This document shows positions 46,290 to 54,947 of a DNA stretch of 64,000 nt, piece by piece. Positions within the stretch are counted from its first letter, which is position 1, and each line of letters starts with the position of its first letter. The stretch lies in contig JBBRXY010000002.1 of NCBI GenBank assembly GCA_038238185.1, positions 16,247 through 80,246 of the forward strand, read 5' to 3'. Below the pieces are notes generated by a model. That model had not been told where the DNA came from. It saw only the letters and a program-made list of their open reading frames with translations, and searched no databases. The DNA is from DATAQC01 sp038238185 (GTDB taxonomy: Bacteria > Actinomycetota > Acidimicrobiia > Acidimicrobiales > AC-14). A program made the position numbers and the translations under genes.

Positions 46290-47674
46290 TCAGGGTGCCG
46301 GGAGCCGATCGAGATCGCTATCCAGCTGGTGGGTGAAACGGCGGAGCTGGTCGGCCACCGGTCCTGGTCCGGCCCCCCCGGGGGTGGTGCGCCGGGTGAC
46401 CGCGGTTCCCGGCTCGAGCAGGGTCAGGGCCTCGGGTCCGAGATCAGGATGGGCGGAGACGAGCTCGCCCATCGGGACGTGCCGCTCGGCTGCCTCGCGC
46501 ACGACCTGAGCCACGATCCCGTGGGCCTGCCGGAACGGCGTGCCGCTCGCTACCAGCCATTCGGCCAGGTCGACCGCCGCCGCTTCGGCGGTGTCGGCAG
46601 CCTCGGCCATGCGGCGGTGGTCGAAGGTGATGGTGGCGATCAGCCCGGTGAGGGCTCCGAGGATGCCGATGGCCTGGTCGACCGCGTCGAACAGCGGCTC
46701 CTTGTCCTCCTGGAGGTCGCGGTTGTAGGCGAGAGGCAGGCCCTTGAGGGTGGCGAGAAATCCAGCCACGTGGCCGATGAGGCGGCCGGCCTTGGCCCGG
46801 GCCAGTTCGGCCACGTCGGGGTTCTTCTTCTGGGGGAGCATCGAGCTGCCCGTCGCCCACTCGTCGGCCAGGCGGGCAAAGCCGAACTCGGCGCTCGACC
46901 ACAGCACCATCTCCTCGCCCAGCCGCGACAGGTGGACGCCGAGCAGGGCCAGGTCGAACAGGGCCTCGGCCACGAAGTCGCGATCGCTCACCGCATCGAG
47001 GGAGTTCTCGAACCGGCGGCTGAAGCCGAGGTCCTCGGCCGTGGCGTCGGGGTCGATGGGCAGTGACGACCCGGCCAGGGCACCGGCGCCGAGCGGCGAG
47101 ACGTCGAGACGTCGGCGGGCGTCGACGAGGCGGTCGAAATCACGGGCCAGGGCCCACCCGTGGGCCAGCAGGTGATGGGCCAGGAGCACGGGCTGGGCCC
47201 GCTGGAGATGGGTGTACCCAGGAACCTGGACGCCGCTGCGCTGCGCGTGGCGGGCCTGGTCCAGGAGGGCGTGCTGGAGATCGAGCACGGCGCGGGCGAC
47301 GTCACCCACCGCCCGCTTGGTCCAGAGCCGCATGTCGGTGGCCACCTGGTCGTTGCGGCTGCGCCCGGTGTGGAGCTTGGCCCCGGCCGGGCCGGCCAGC
47401 TCGGTGACGCGGCGCTCCACCGCCGTGTGCACGTCCTCGTCGGACGCCAGGAAGCTGAACGAACCTTGGTCGATCTCCTCGGCCACACGATCGAGGGCGG
47501 TCGACAGAATGCCGGCCTCCTCGGCGGTCAGCAGGCCGGCACGGGCAAGACCCCGGACGTGGGCCCGGGAACCGGCCACGTCTTCGGGAGCCAGGCGGAT
47601 ATCGACATCGATGCTGGAGGTGAACGCCAGCAGGCCCTCGTGAGGCGGAGAGCCCATCCGGCCCTGCCACAGGG

Positions 47675-47678
<4 letters not shown>
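46290..47678 (-). CDS. argH: Argininosuccinate lyase
   Basis: The last arginine step splits argininosuccinate into arginine and fumarate. Diagnostic stretches are TGRSRNDQVATDMRLW, VPGYTHLQRAQPVLLAHHLL, and the flexible signature GSSMLPQKKNPDVAELAR. Length is 462 residues from ATG 47678, which overlaps the argG stop (ATGA). A longer in-frame start at 47732 would run into argG and lacks homology. Confidence 0.96.
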
Positions 47679-48874
<1,196 letters not shown>

Positions 48875-48921
48875 TGCGTACCTCTCTCCGTTCGTAGGTG
48901 TTGCGTTCAGGGTGTTGCGTT

Positions 48922-49395
48922 CTAGAGCCCGGCCAGGGCCGACAGCCTCCGGGCCACTTTCTCACCGCCGGTACGGTCGGACACCACCAGGAGCAGGGTG
49001 TCGTCGCCGGCCACGGTGCCGAGCACCGACGGGAGCCCGGCCCGGTCGATGGCCGAGCCGACCACATGGGCCGAACCCGGCGGCGTCCGCAGGACGACGA
49101 TGTTGGCCGAATAGGCGACCTCGACCACCCACTCGCCCATCACCCGCCGCAGGTGGTCCTCAGACGCAGGCGCCTTGCGGCCCTTGGTCTCGTCGGGAAT
49201 GGCATAGACCGATTCGCCTTGGGCCGTCCGCACCTTGAGGGCCCCGAGATCCTCCAGGTCGCGCGAGACGGTGGCCTGGGTGGCCACCACCCCTTCGGCA
49301 GCCAGAAGCTCCACCACCCGGGCCTGACTGGTGACGGCCTGACTCGACAGGATGCGCGCCACCCGATGCTGACGTTGCGGCTTGGCCAGTCTCAC
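48922..49395 (-). CDS. argR: Arginine repressor ArgR
   Basis: The N-terminal winged helix (RQHRVARILSSQAVTSQARVV, ATQATVSRDLEDLGALKV) binds ARG boxes and the C-terminal oligomerisation domain (VGSAIDRAGLPSVLGTVAGDDTLLLVV) binds arginine through GDDT. GTG 49395, preceded by GGAGGGAG, gives 157 residues. It sits inside the operon it most likely controls, between argF and argG, as in other actinobacteria. Candidate ArgR boxes precede argC. Confidence 0.95.
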   Translation of the reverse strand: MRLAKPQRQHRVARILSSQAVTSQARVVELLAAEGVVATQATVSRDLEDLGALKVRTAQGESVYAIPDETKGRKAPASEDHLRRVMGEWVVEVAYSANIVVLRTPPGSAHVVGSAIDRAGLPSVLGTVAGDDTLLLVVSDRTGGEKVARRLSALAGL

Positions 49396-49465
49396 GGGGA
49401 CTCCCTCCGTTCTTGTCGCGCCGAACGACGCCAGAGGGTGATGAGCGCGACAAGAACGGGATGGT

Positions 49466-50341
49466 TCATCGCTGTTCCGCCAGCCACCAGAGGAGGCCGC
49501 GCTGGGCATGCATGCGGGCGGCGGCCTGCTCCCACACCGCGCTCGCGGGTCCGTCGATCACCGACGCGGCGACCTCCTCGCCACGGTGGGCGGGGAGGCA
49601 GTGCAGGAACGCGGCGTCGGGGTGGGCCCGGGCCATGAGGGCGTCGTCGACGGTGAAGCCGGCGAACTCGCGCTTGCGATCGGCGTCCTCGGACTCCTGG
49701 CCCATGGAGGTCCACACGTCGGTGTAGACGGCGTCGGCTCCTTCGACGGCCTCGGCCGGGTCGTGGGTGACCACCGAGCCGGCGTGGGCCAGCGACGCCG
49801 CCGACGGCTCGTACCCGGGAGGGCAGGCCACCCGGACAGTGAGGCCCACCAGGGCGGCGCCGGCCAGCAGGGACTGGCACACGTTGTTGCCGTCGCCCAC
49901 CCACGCCAGCGAGCGCCCGGCCAGGGACCCGAGATGTCGTCGCAACAGGAGCAGGTCGCCGAGAACCTCACAGGGATGGGCCTGATCGGATAGCAGGTTG
50001 ACGACGGGAACCGTGGCCGAGGCGGCCAGTCGCTCCACCGCGTCGTGGGCGAACACCCGCGCTCCCAACAAACTGCAGTACTGCGACAGGACCCGACCGA
50101 CGTCGCCGGCTGGCTCGCGTGTGTCGAGGCCGACTTCGAAATCCTGAAGGGACACGGGTTGGCCTCCGAGCTGGACCACGGCCATCTCCATCGACACGCG
50201 GGTGCGCAACGACGGCTTCTGGAACACCAGCCCCACCCCCTTCCCGGCCAGGACCAGTGGAGGATCGACTTGTTCGGCAAGGTCCAGCACGGCCGTCAGT
50301 TCCGCGGCCGAGAGGTCGTCGATGTCGAGGAAATGCCTCAT
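49466..50341 (-). CDS. argF: Ornithine carbamoyltransferase
   Basis: This enzyme makes citrulline from ornithine and carbamoyl phosphate. It has FQKPSLRTRVSMEMAV (carbamoyl phosphate site, with SLRTR where STRTR is common), HPCEVLGDLLLL (HPCQ with Glu replacing Gln), VGDGNNVCQS and the ornithine site FLHCLPAHRGEEV. ATG 50341 overlaps the argD stop (ATGA), giving 291 residues. The HPCE variant is conservative and does not argue against function. Confidence 0.95.
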   Translation of the reverse strand: MRHFLDIDDLSAAELTAVLDLAEQVDPPLVLAGKGVGLVFQKPSLRTRVSMEMAVVQLGGQPVSLQDFEVGLDTREPAGDVGRVLSQYCSLLGARVFAHDAVERLAASATVPVVNLLSDQAHPCEVLGDLLLLRRHLGSLAGRSLAWVGDGNNVCQSLLAGAALVGLTVRVACPPGYEPSAASLAHAGSVVTHDPAEAVEGADAVYTDVWTSMGQESEDADRKREFAGFTVDDALMARAHPDAAFLHCLPAHRGEEVAASVIDGPASAVWEQAAARMHAQRGLLWWLAEQR

Positions 50342-51543
50342 GGGCGATCGCCTTGGTCGTCGGCAGCCGTGCCGGTGTCCGTGTGCGCGCCCCTGAGGAC
50401 GGATGCCAGGATGGATACGGCTTCGTCGATCTCGGCATCGCTTACCAGCAGCGACGGGGCCAGCCGGATGGCGGTGGGGGTGACGGCATTGACCAGTAGG
50501 CCGGCGTCGAGGGCGGCGGCGGCGACCTCGGGTGCGGGCATCGAGGTCAGCTCGGCGGCGAGCAACAGGCCCAGGCCACGCACCCGGGTGACCCCGGGGA
50601 GAGCTTCCAGGCCGGCCTGCAAGCGGGCCCCGGCCCGTTCCGCCCGAGCGGGAACGTCGGCGGACTCCATCACGGCCAGCACGGCCCGGGCGGCGGCGGT
50701 GGCGAGGGGCTGGCCTCCGAAGGTGGTGGCGTGATCGCCGGGCACGAAGGCGTCGGCCACCTCGGACCGGGCCCAGCAGGCGCCGATGGGGACGCCGTTG
50801 CCCAGGGCCTTGGCCATGGTGACCACGTCGGGACGGACGTCGTCGTGCTGGAAGCCGAACCAGCGCCCGGTGCGACCCAGGCCGGTCTGCACCTCGTCGA
50901 TCACGAGCAGCATGTCCCGTTCGTCGCACAGGCGACGCACGGCAGCGAGGTAGCCGGGGGGCAGGGGGTGGACGCCGCCCTCGCCCTGCACCGTCTCGAG
51001 CAGCACGGCGACCACGCTGGGGTCGATGGCACCGGTCAGAGCGTCGAGGTCGCCCCAGGCCACGTGACGGAACCCCTCGGGCAATGGCTGGAAGGCCTCG
51101 TGCTTGGCCGGTTGGCCGGTGGCGTGCAGAGTGGCGAGCGTCCGGCCGTGGAACGAGCCATAGGCGCTCATCACCACGTAGCGCCCGTGGCCGCCCCACT
51201 TGCGGGCCAGCTTGATGGCGCACTCGTTGGCCTCGGCGCCCGAGTTGGCGAAGAACACCCGCCCTCCCCCCCCGATCAGGCGGTCGAGGGTGGCGGCCAC
51301 CTCGGGGCCTACCGTCGTGCCGTACAGGTTGGAGACGTGCAACAGCGTCCGGGCCTGCATGGCCAGAGCGTCGGCCACCGCGGGATGGGAATGACCGAGA
51401 GCGGTCACTGCCAGTCCGCCCACGAAGTCGAGATAACGCTTGCCGGCGTCGTCCCACAGCCAGATGCCCTCCCCCCGGACGAACACCGCCCGGTGCGGCG
51501 GATACGTCGTCATGAGCGACGGCCCCGACCCGACGAGGCTCAC
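50338..51543 (-). CDS. argD: Acetylornithine aminotransferase
   Basis: This PLP-dependent class III aminotransferase has the PLP Lys245 in MAKALGNGVPIG, the Asp pair in LLVIDEVQTGLGRTG, NSGAEANECAIKLAR and TTFGGQPLATAAA. The start is GTG 51543, which overlaps a short upstream ORF (GTGA) carried by the 110-bp repeat instead of the argB stop. Length is 401 residues. It interconverts N-acetylglutamate semialdehyde and N-acetylornithine. Confidence 0.95.
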   Translation of the reverse strand: MSLVGSGPSLMTTYPPHRAVFVRGEGIWLWDDAGKRYLDFVGGLAVTALGHSHPAVADALAMQARTLLHVSNLYGTTVGPEVAATLDRLIGGGGRVFFANSGAEANECAIKLARKWGGHGRYVVMSAYGSFHGRTLATLHATGQPAKHEAFQPLPEGFRHVAWGDLDALTGAIDPSVVAVLLETVQGEGGVHPLPPGYLAAVRRLCDERDMLLVIDEVQTGLGRTGRWFGFQHDDVRPDVVTMAKALGNGVPIGACWARSEVADAFVPGDHATTFGGQPLATAAARAVLAVMESADVPARAERAGARLQAGLEALPGVTRVRGLGLLLAAELTSMPAPEVAAAALDAGLLVNAVTPTAIRLAPSLLVSDAEIDEAVSILASVLRGAHTDTGTAADDQGDRP

Positions 51544-51668
51544 TGGAGGACCGTCGCCCGCAGGGCGTCGATGTCGCGCTCCCGAGACGGGTGGCCCGCG
51601 GGGAGGGGCCCGCCGACCGGAGGGAGGTGGGAGGGGCCGGCCACGGGACAGGACCCGACGAGGCTCAC
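51540..51668 (-). CDS. 42-aa ORF on junction repeat, coupled to argB and argD
   Basis: The start GTG (51668) overlaps the argB stop as GTGA, and the stop TGA (51540-51542) overlaps the argD start GTG as GTGA. The product reads MSLVGSCPVAGPSHLPPVGG then PLPAGHPSRERDIDALRA, Pro/Gly-rich with one Cys and a charged C-terminus. The 43-codon ORF has the same length in the argC/argJ copy, with many synonymous differences. Coding is plausible but could be a by-product of the element. Confidence 0.5.
   Translation of the reverse strand: MSLVGSCPVAGPSHLPPVGGPLPAGHPSRERDIDALRATVLQ
51553..51662 (-). repeat. 110-bp junction repeat, copy B
   Basis: This copy occupies nearly all of the spacer between argB and argD, in the direction of transcription. 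It is about 90 percent identical (my count) to copy C at 53737-53846, and both are exactly 110 bp. Inverted CCCGTGG and CCACGGG segments could form an RNA stem. A direct repeat CCAGTGAGCCTCGTCGGGTC flanks it, at the argB stop and at the argD start. Confidence 0.93.
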
Positions 51669-52558
51669 TGGTTGACCATGGTGCCGAGTCCCCGGCGGGT
51701 GAAGACCTCGAGGAGCAGGGCGTGGGGCACGCGCCCGTCGAGGATGTGGGCGTGGCCCACCCCGCCCCGCACGGCCCGGACGCACGAGCGGATCTTCGGG
51801 ATCATCCCCCCGGTGAGGGTGCCGCCGGCGAGAAGGGACTCCAGTTCGTCGACCGTGACCGACGAGATCAGGCTCGACGGGTCCGACACCTTGGCCAGGA
51901 GGCCGGGGACGTCGGTGAGGTACACCAGCTTCTCTGCTCCCAACGCCGCGCCGATGGCCGCGGCCGCCGTGTCGGCGTTCACGTTGTAGGCCTGACCCTC
52001 GGTGTCGCTGCCGATGGTGGCCACCACGGGGATGAGCTCCTCGACCAGCAGTCGCTCGATGATCTGGGGGTTGACGCCCACCACATCGCCCACGAACCCC
52101 AGCTCGGGCGAACGGGCGCTGGCGTTGATGAGCCCGGCGTCCTCGCCCGACAACCCGACGGCCAGGGGATCGTGGACGTTGATCCCCGCCACGATGTCCC
52201 GGTTGACCTTGCCCACCAATACCATCCGGGCGATGTCGAGTGTGTCTGCGTCGGTGACCCGCAGGCCGTCGAGGAACTCGGGCTCCTTGCCGAGACGAGC
52301 CATGAGTTGGCCGATCTGGGGACCACCCCCATGGACCACGACGGGACGCATGCCCACCGACCGCATGAGGACGACATCCTGGGCGAACAGAGCGGCCAGC
52401 TCGGGATCGACCATGGCCGCCCCGCCGTACTTGATCACCACGGTCCTACCCCAGAAGCGGCGGATGTAGGGAAGGGCTTCGGCCAAGACCGCGGCCTTGT
52501 CGGACGGGGCGAGGCGGCGGGCGACCCTCGGGGTGTCGTTCGTCTCGGTCTCGTTCAC
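51665..52558 (-). CDS. argB: Acetylglutamate kinase
   Basis: The kinase phosphorylates N-acetylglutamate. Visible motifs are VVIKYGGAAM (ATP glycine loop), VVVHGGGPQIGQLM, NVNADTAAAAIG, LTDVPGLL and GGMIPKIRSCV. Length is 297 residues. The start is GTG 52558 overlapping the argJ stop (GTGA). The arginine-sensing N-terminal helix region (PSDKAAVLAEALPYIRRFWG) suggests feedback inhibition, as in the arginine-sensitive group. The junction repeat follows its stop. Confidence 0.95.
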   Translation of the reverse strand: MNETETNDTPRVARRLAPSDKAAVLAEALPYIRRFWGRTVVIKYGGAAMVDPELAALFAQDVVLMRSVGMRPVVVHGGGPQIGQLMARLGKEPEFLDGLRVTDADTLDIARMVLVGKVNRDIVAGINVHDPLAVGLSGEDAGLINASARSPELGFVGDVVGVNPQIIERLLVEELIPVVATIGSDTEGQAYNVNADTAAAAIGAALGAEKLVYLTDVPGLLAKVSDPSSLISSVTVDELESLLAGGTLTGGMIPKIRSCVRAVRGGVGHAHILDGRVPHALLLEVFTRRGLGTMVNQ

Positions 52559-53727
52559 GACGTGCGCATGTTCTCGTCGATGTAGCCAGGCGTGAGGTCG
52601 TTGGTGAGCAGGCTTGCCTCGCCCGAGCCCAGCCCGAGGTCGGCTTCGATATCCACTCGACGACCGGCCATGTGACCGGCAAGGGCAGCGGCGTCATGTC
52701 CGGCAGCGACGCCGCCGGCACAGAGCGTGATGCCGCCGTAGGCCACCGAGACCAGATCGGGGTCGAAGGTGATGCCGGCGCTCCCGAGCTCGCTGATGAT
52801 CCGGCCCCAGTAGGGGTCGGCTCCGTACAGCGAGCACTTCACCAGTTGGCTCTCGGCCACCTTGCGAGCTCCACGGGCGGCGTCGTCGTTCGACGCCGCT
52901 CCGACGACCCGCACGGTGACGACCTTCGTGGCCCCTTCGGCATCGTCGGCCATCTGGGCGGCCAGGCTGGCGCAGGCCTCGCTCAGGGCGTCGCGGAACA
53001 CCGTGCCCGACGGCGCCGATCCCCGGCCGCTGGCAAGGACCATCACCGTGTCGTTGGTCGACGTGGCGCCGTCGACCGTGAGCTCGTTGAACGAGTGCTC
53101 CACGGCGATGGCGAGGGCCGCGCTCAGATCGGCCGGTCCGATGGCCGCGTCGGTGGTGAGCACTGCCAGCATGGTGGCCATGTTGGGAGCGAGCATGGCC
53201 GCCCCTTTGGCCATGCCACCGATGGTGAAGCCGGGCCGGCTGGCCACGACCTGCTTGGCCACCGTGTCGGTGGTGAGGATCGCCCGGGCGGCCGCTTCCC
53301 CTGACGCGGCGTCGACGGCGCGCGCCCCGGCCAGGGCCTCCACACCCGAGAGCACGGCGTCGATCGGCAGAGGGATACCGATGAGCCCGGTGGAGCAGAC
53401 CAGCACCTCCTCAGGGGCACAGCCGAGGGCTTCGGCCATCAATGCACACGTGCGCCCGGCCTGCTCTCTCCCGGTCGAGCCGGTGGCGGCATTGGCGTTC
53501 CCGCTGTTGAGGATCACCGCAGCAGCCCGCCCGCCAGTGGCGGCCAGGTGGGCACGCGACACCTCGACGGGTGCCGCCGGTGCCCGGTTGGAGGTGAACA
53601 CCGCGGCGGCGGTCACGGCCACACCATCGTCGGTCGCCACCAGGGCCAGGTCGAGCGCCGCCGGGTCGGCCTTCACCCCACAGTGCACCCCGGCGGCCAC
53701 GAAACCCGCAGGCGTGGTGACGCTCAC
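52555..53727 (-). CDS. argJ: Glutamate N-acetyltransferase / amino-acid acetyltransferase
   Basis: ArgJ recycles the acetyl group from acetylornithine to glutamate. It is an Ntn self-cleaving protein; the cleavage segment is LAPNMATMLAVLTTDA, with cleavage before the conserved Thr. NSGNANAATG and GGMAKGAAM support this, and the C-terminus ends with the typical YIDENMRTS. Length is 390 residues. The start is GTG 53727, overlapping the repeat-borne short ORF (GTGA). Probable bifunctionality would also supply the first pathway step. Confidence 0.95.
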   Translation of the reverse strand: MSVTTPAGFVAAGVHCGVKADPAALDLALVATDDGVAVTAAAVFTSNRAPAAPVEVSRAHLAATGGRAAAVILNSGNANAATGSTGREQAGRTCALMAEALGCAPEEVLVCSTGLIGIPLPIDAVLSGVEALAGARAVDAASGEAAARAILTTDTVAKQVVASRPGFTIGGMAKGAAMLAPNMATMLAVLTTDAAIGPADLSAALAIAVEHSFNELTVDGATSTNDTVMVLASGRGSAPSGTVFRDALSEACASLAAQMADDAEGATKVVTVRVVGAASNDDAARGARKVAESQLVKCSLYGADPYWGRIISELGSAGITFDPDLVSVAYGGITLCAGGVAAGHDAAALAGHMAGRRVDIEADLGLGSGEASLLTNDLTPGYIDENMRTS

Positions 53728-53852
53728 GGGGTACCAGTCGCCCGAAGGGCGTCCGCTTCCCGCACGCGAGACGGGTGGCCCGTGGGGAGGGGCCCGCCGG
53801 CCGTAGGGAGGTGGGAGGGGCCGGCCACGGGACAGGACCCGACGAGCCTCAC
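53724..53852 (-). CDS. 42-aa ORF on junction repeat, coupled to argC and argJ
   Basis: The start GTG 53852 overlaps the argC stop (GTGA) and the stop TGA (53724-53726) overlaps argJ GTG (GTGA). The product reads MRLVGSCPVAGPSHLPTAGG then PLPTGHPSRVREADALRA. It has the same 43-codon length as the argB/argD copy, and the central GSCPVAGPSHLP is identical. Coding is plausible but unproven. Confidence 0.5.
   Translation of the reverse strand: MRLVGSCPVAGPSHLPTAGGPLPTGHPSRVREADALRATGTP
53737..53846 (-). repeat. 110-bp junction repeat, copy C
   Basis: This copy lies between argC and argJ, in the direction of transcription. It differs from copy B at about 11 positions without indels. Flanking sequences TACCCGTGAG and ACCCCGTGAG, at the argC stop and the argJ start, are direct repeats, as in copy B. 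Confidence 0.93.
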
Positions 53853-54865
53853 GGGTAGATTCCCACCGCCGAAAGGCCCGTGGTCTCGTCGAGGCCCAGG
53901 ACCAGGTTGGCGCACTGCACGGCCTGGCCCGCGGCGCCCTTGACCAGGTTGTCGAGCGCCACCAGCACGAGCACCCACCCGGTGCGCTCGTCGTAGCGGG
54001 CTGTGATATGGGCGACGTTGGAGCCCCAGGTGGCCTTGGTCGACGGCGACGTCGGGCTCACGGCGACGAACGGTTCGCCGTCGTACGCGGTCCCTAGAAC
54101 GTCGAGCAGGTCGGTGGTGGAGGTGTCCCGGGCTGGTCGGGCGTAGCAGGTGGCCAGGATTCCCCGGGTCATGGGGACTAGGTGAGGGGTGAACAAGACG
54201 GTGGCGCCGGTGGCCTGTTCGATCTCCGGGGTGTGGCGGTGGTCGAGGAGGCCGTAGGCCGAGAAGTTCTCGTCGACCGTGCCGAAGTGGGTGGCGTGGG
54301 TGGCCGCACGACCGGCGCCGGACACCCCGCTAGCGGCGTCGACCACGATGCCTTCGGGCTGGATCACACCGGCGGCCACCAAAGGAGCCAGCCCCAGAGC
54401 CGCAGCCGTGGGGTAACAGCCGGGGGCGGCCACGGCATCGGCCTTGGCCACCGCCTCGCGGTGGTGCTCGGGGAGGCCGTAGGCGAACCGGCCCAAAAGG
54501 TCGGGAGCAGCGTGGGCCTCGCCGTACCAGCGCTCGTAAACCGCCGGGTCGGTCAGGCGGAAGTCGGCGGCCAGGTCGACGATGGCGCATCCGCGGGCCA
54601 GCATGTCGGCAGCCAGGTGCTGGGACTGCCCGTGGGGAAGGGCGGTGAAGACCAGGTCGACGTCGTCGGCCAGATCCGGGGTGTAGGCGGCGAAATCCCG
54701 GCCGCCGTAGGCCGAACCGAGGCTGGGGTACAGCTCAGCGATCGGCTTTCCCGCCTGGGTGTCGCCCGTGGCGAAGCCCACCTCGAGATCGGGATGCGAC
54801 GCGCAGAGTCGAAGGAGCTCGGCGCCTGCGTACCCCGACGCCCCGACGATGCCCACCTTGCGCAT
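53849..54865 (-). CDS. argC: N-acetyl-gamma-glutamyl-phosphate reductase
   Basis: This NADPH-dependent reductase follows ArgB in the pathway. The nucleotide site is VGIVGASGYAGAELLRL and the catalytic thiol is Cys150 in APGCYPTAAALGL; HFGTVDENFSAYGLLDHRHTPE and LVPMTRGILAT are also typical. ATG 54865 gives 338 residues; the upstream in-frame start at 54880 is unlikely. ARG boxes are just upstream, so this is the first gene of the operon. Confidence 0.95.
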   Translation of the reverse strand: MRKVGIVGASGYAGAELLRLCASHPDLEVGFATGDTQAGKPIAELYPSLGSAYGGRDFAAYTPDLADDVDLVFTALPHGQSQHLAADMLARGCAIVDLAADFRLTDPAVYERWYGEAHAAPDLLGRFAYGLPEHHREAVAKADAVAAPGCYPTAAALGLAPLVAAGVIQPEGIVVDAASGVSGAGRAATHATHFGTVDENFSAYGLLDHRHTPEIEQATGATVLFTPHLVPMTRGILATCYARPARDTSTTDLLDVLGTAYDGEPFVAVSPTSPSTKATWGSNVAHITARYDERTGWVLVLVALDNLVKGAAGQAVQCANLVLGLDETTGLSAVGIYP

Positions 54866-54872
54866 CCGGGCA

Positions 54873-54900
54873 GCATACACGCGCGTGCATAGTGATGCAC
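54873..54900 (-). promoter_or_regulatory. Tandem ArgR boxes
   Basis: GTGCATAGTGATGCAC (54885-54900) is a perfect palindrome with 6-nt arms, matching ArgR half-sites of the TGCAT type. A second, imperfect site shares the arm and covers 54873-54890. The pair sits 8-35 nt before the argC start, where ArgR-arginine would block transcription of the arginine operon. Confidence 0.7.
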
Positions 54901-54947
54901 ACCCAGCGAATAGCGCCTGGCCCCGCGCACTCGCCCGGCCGCGCCGA

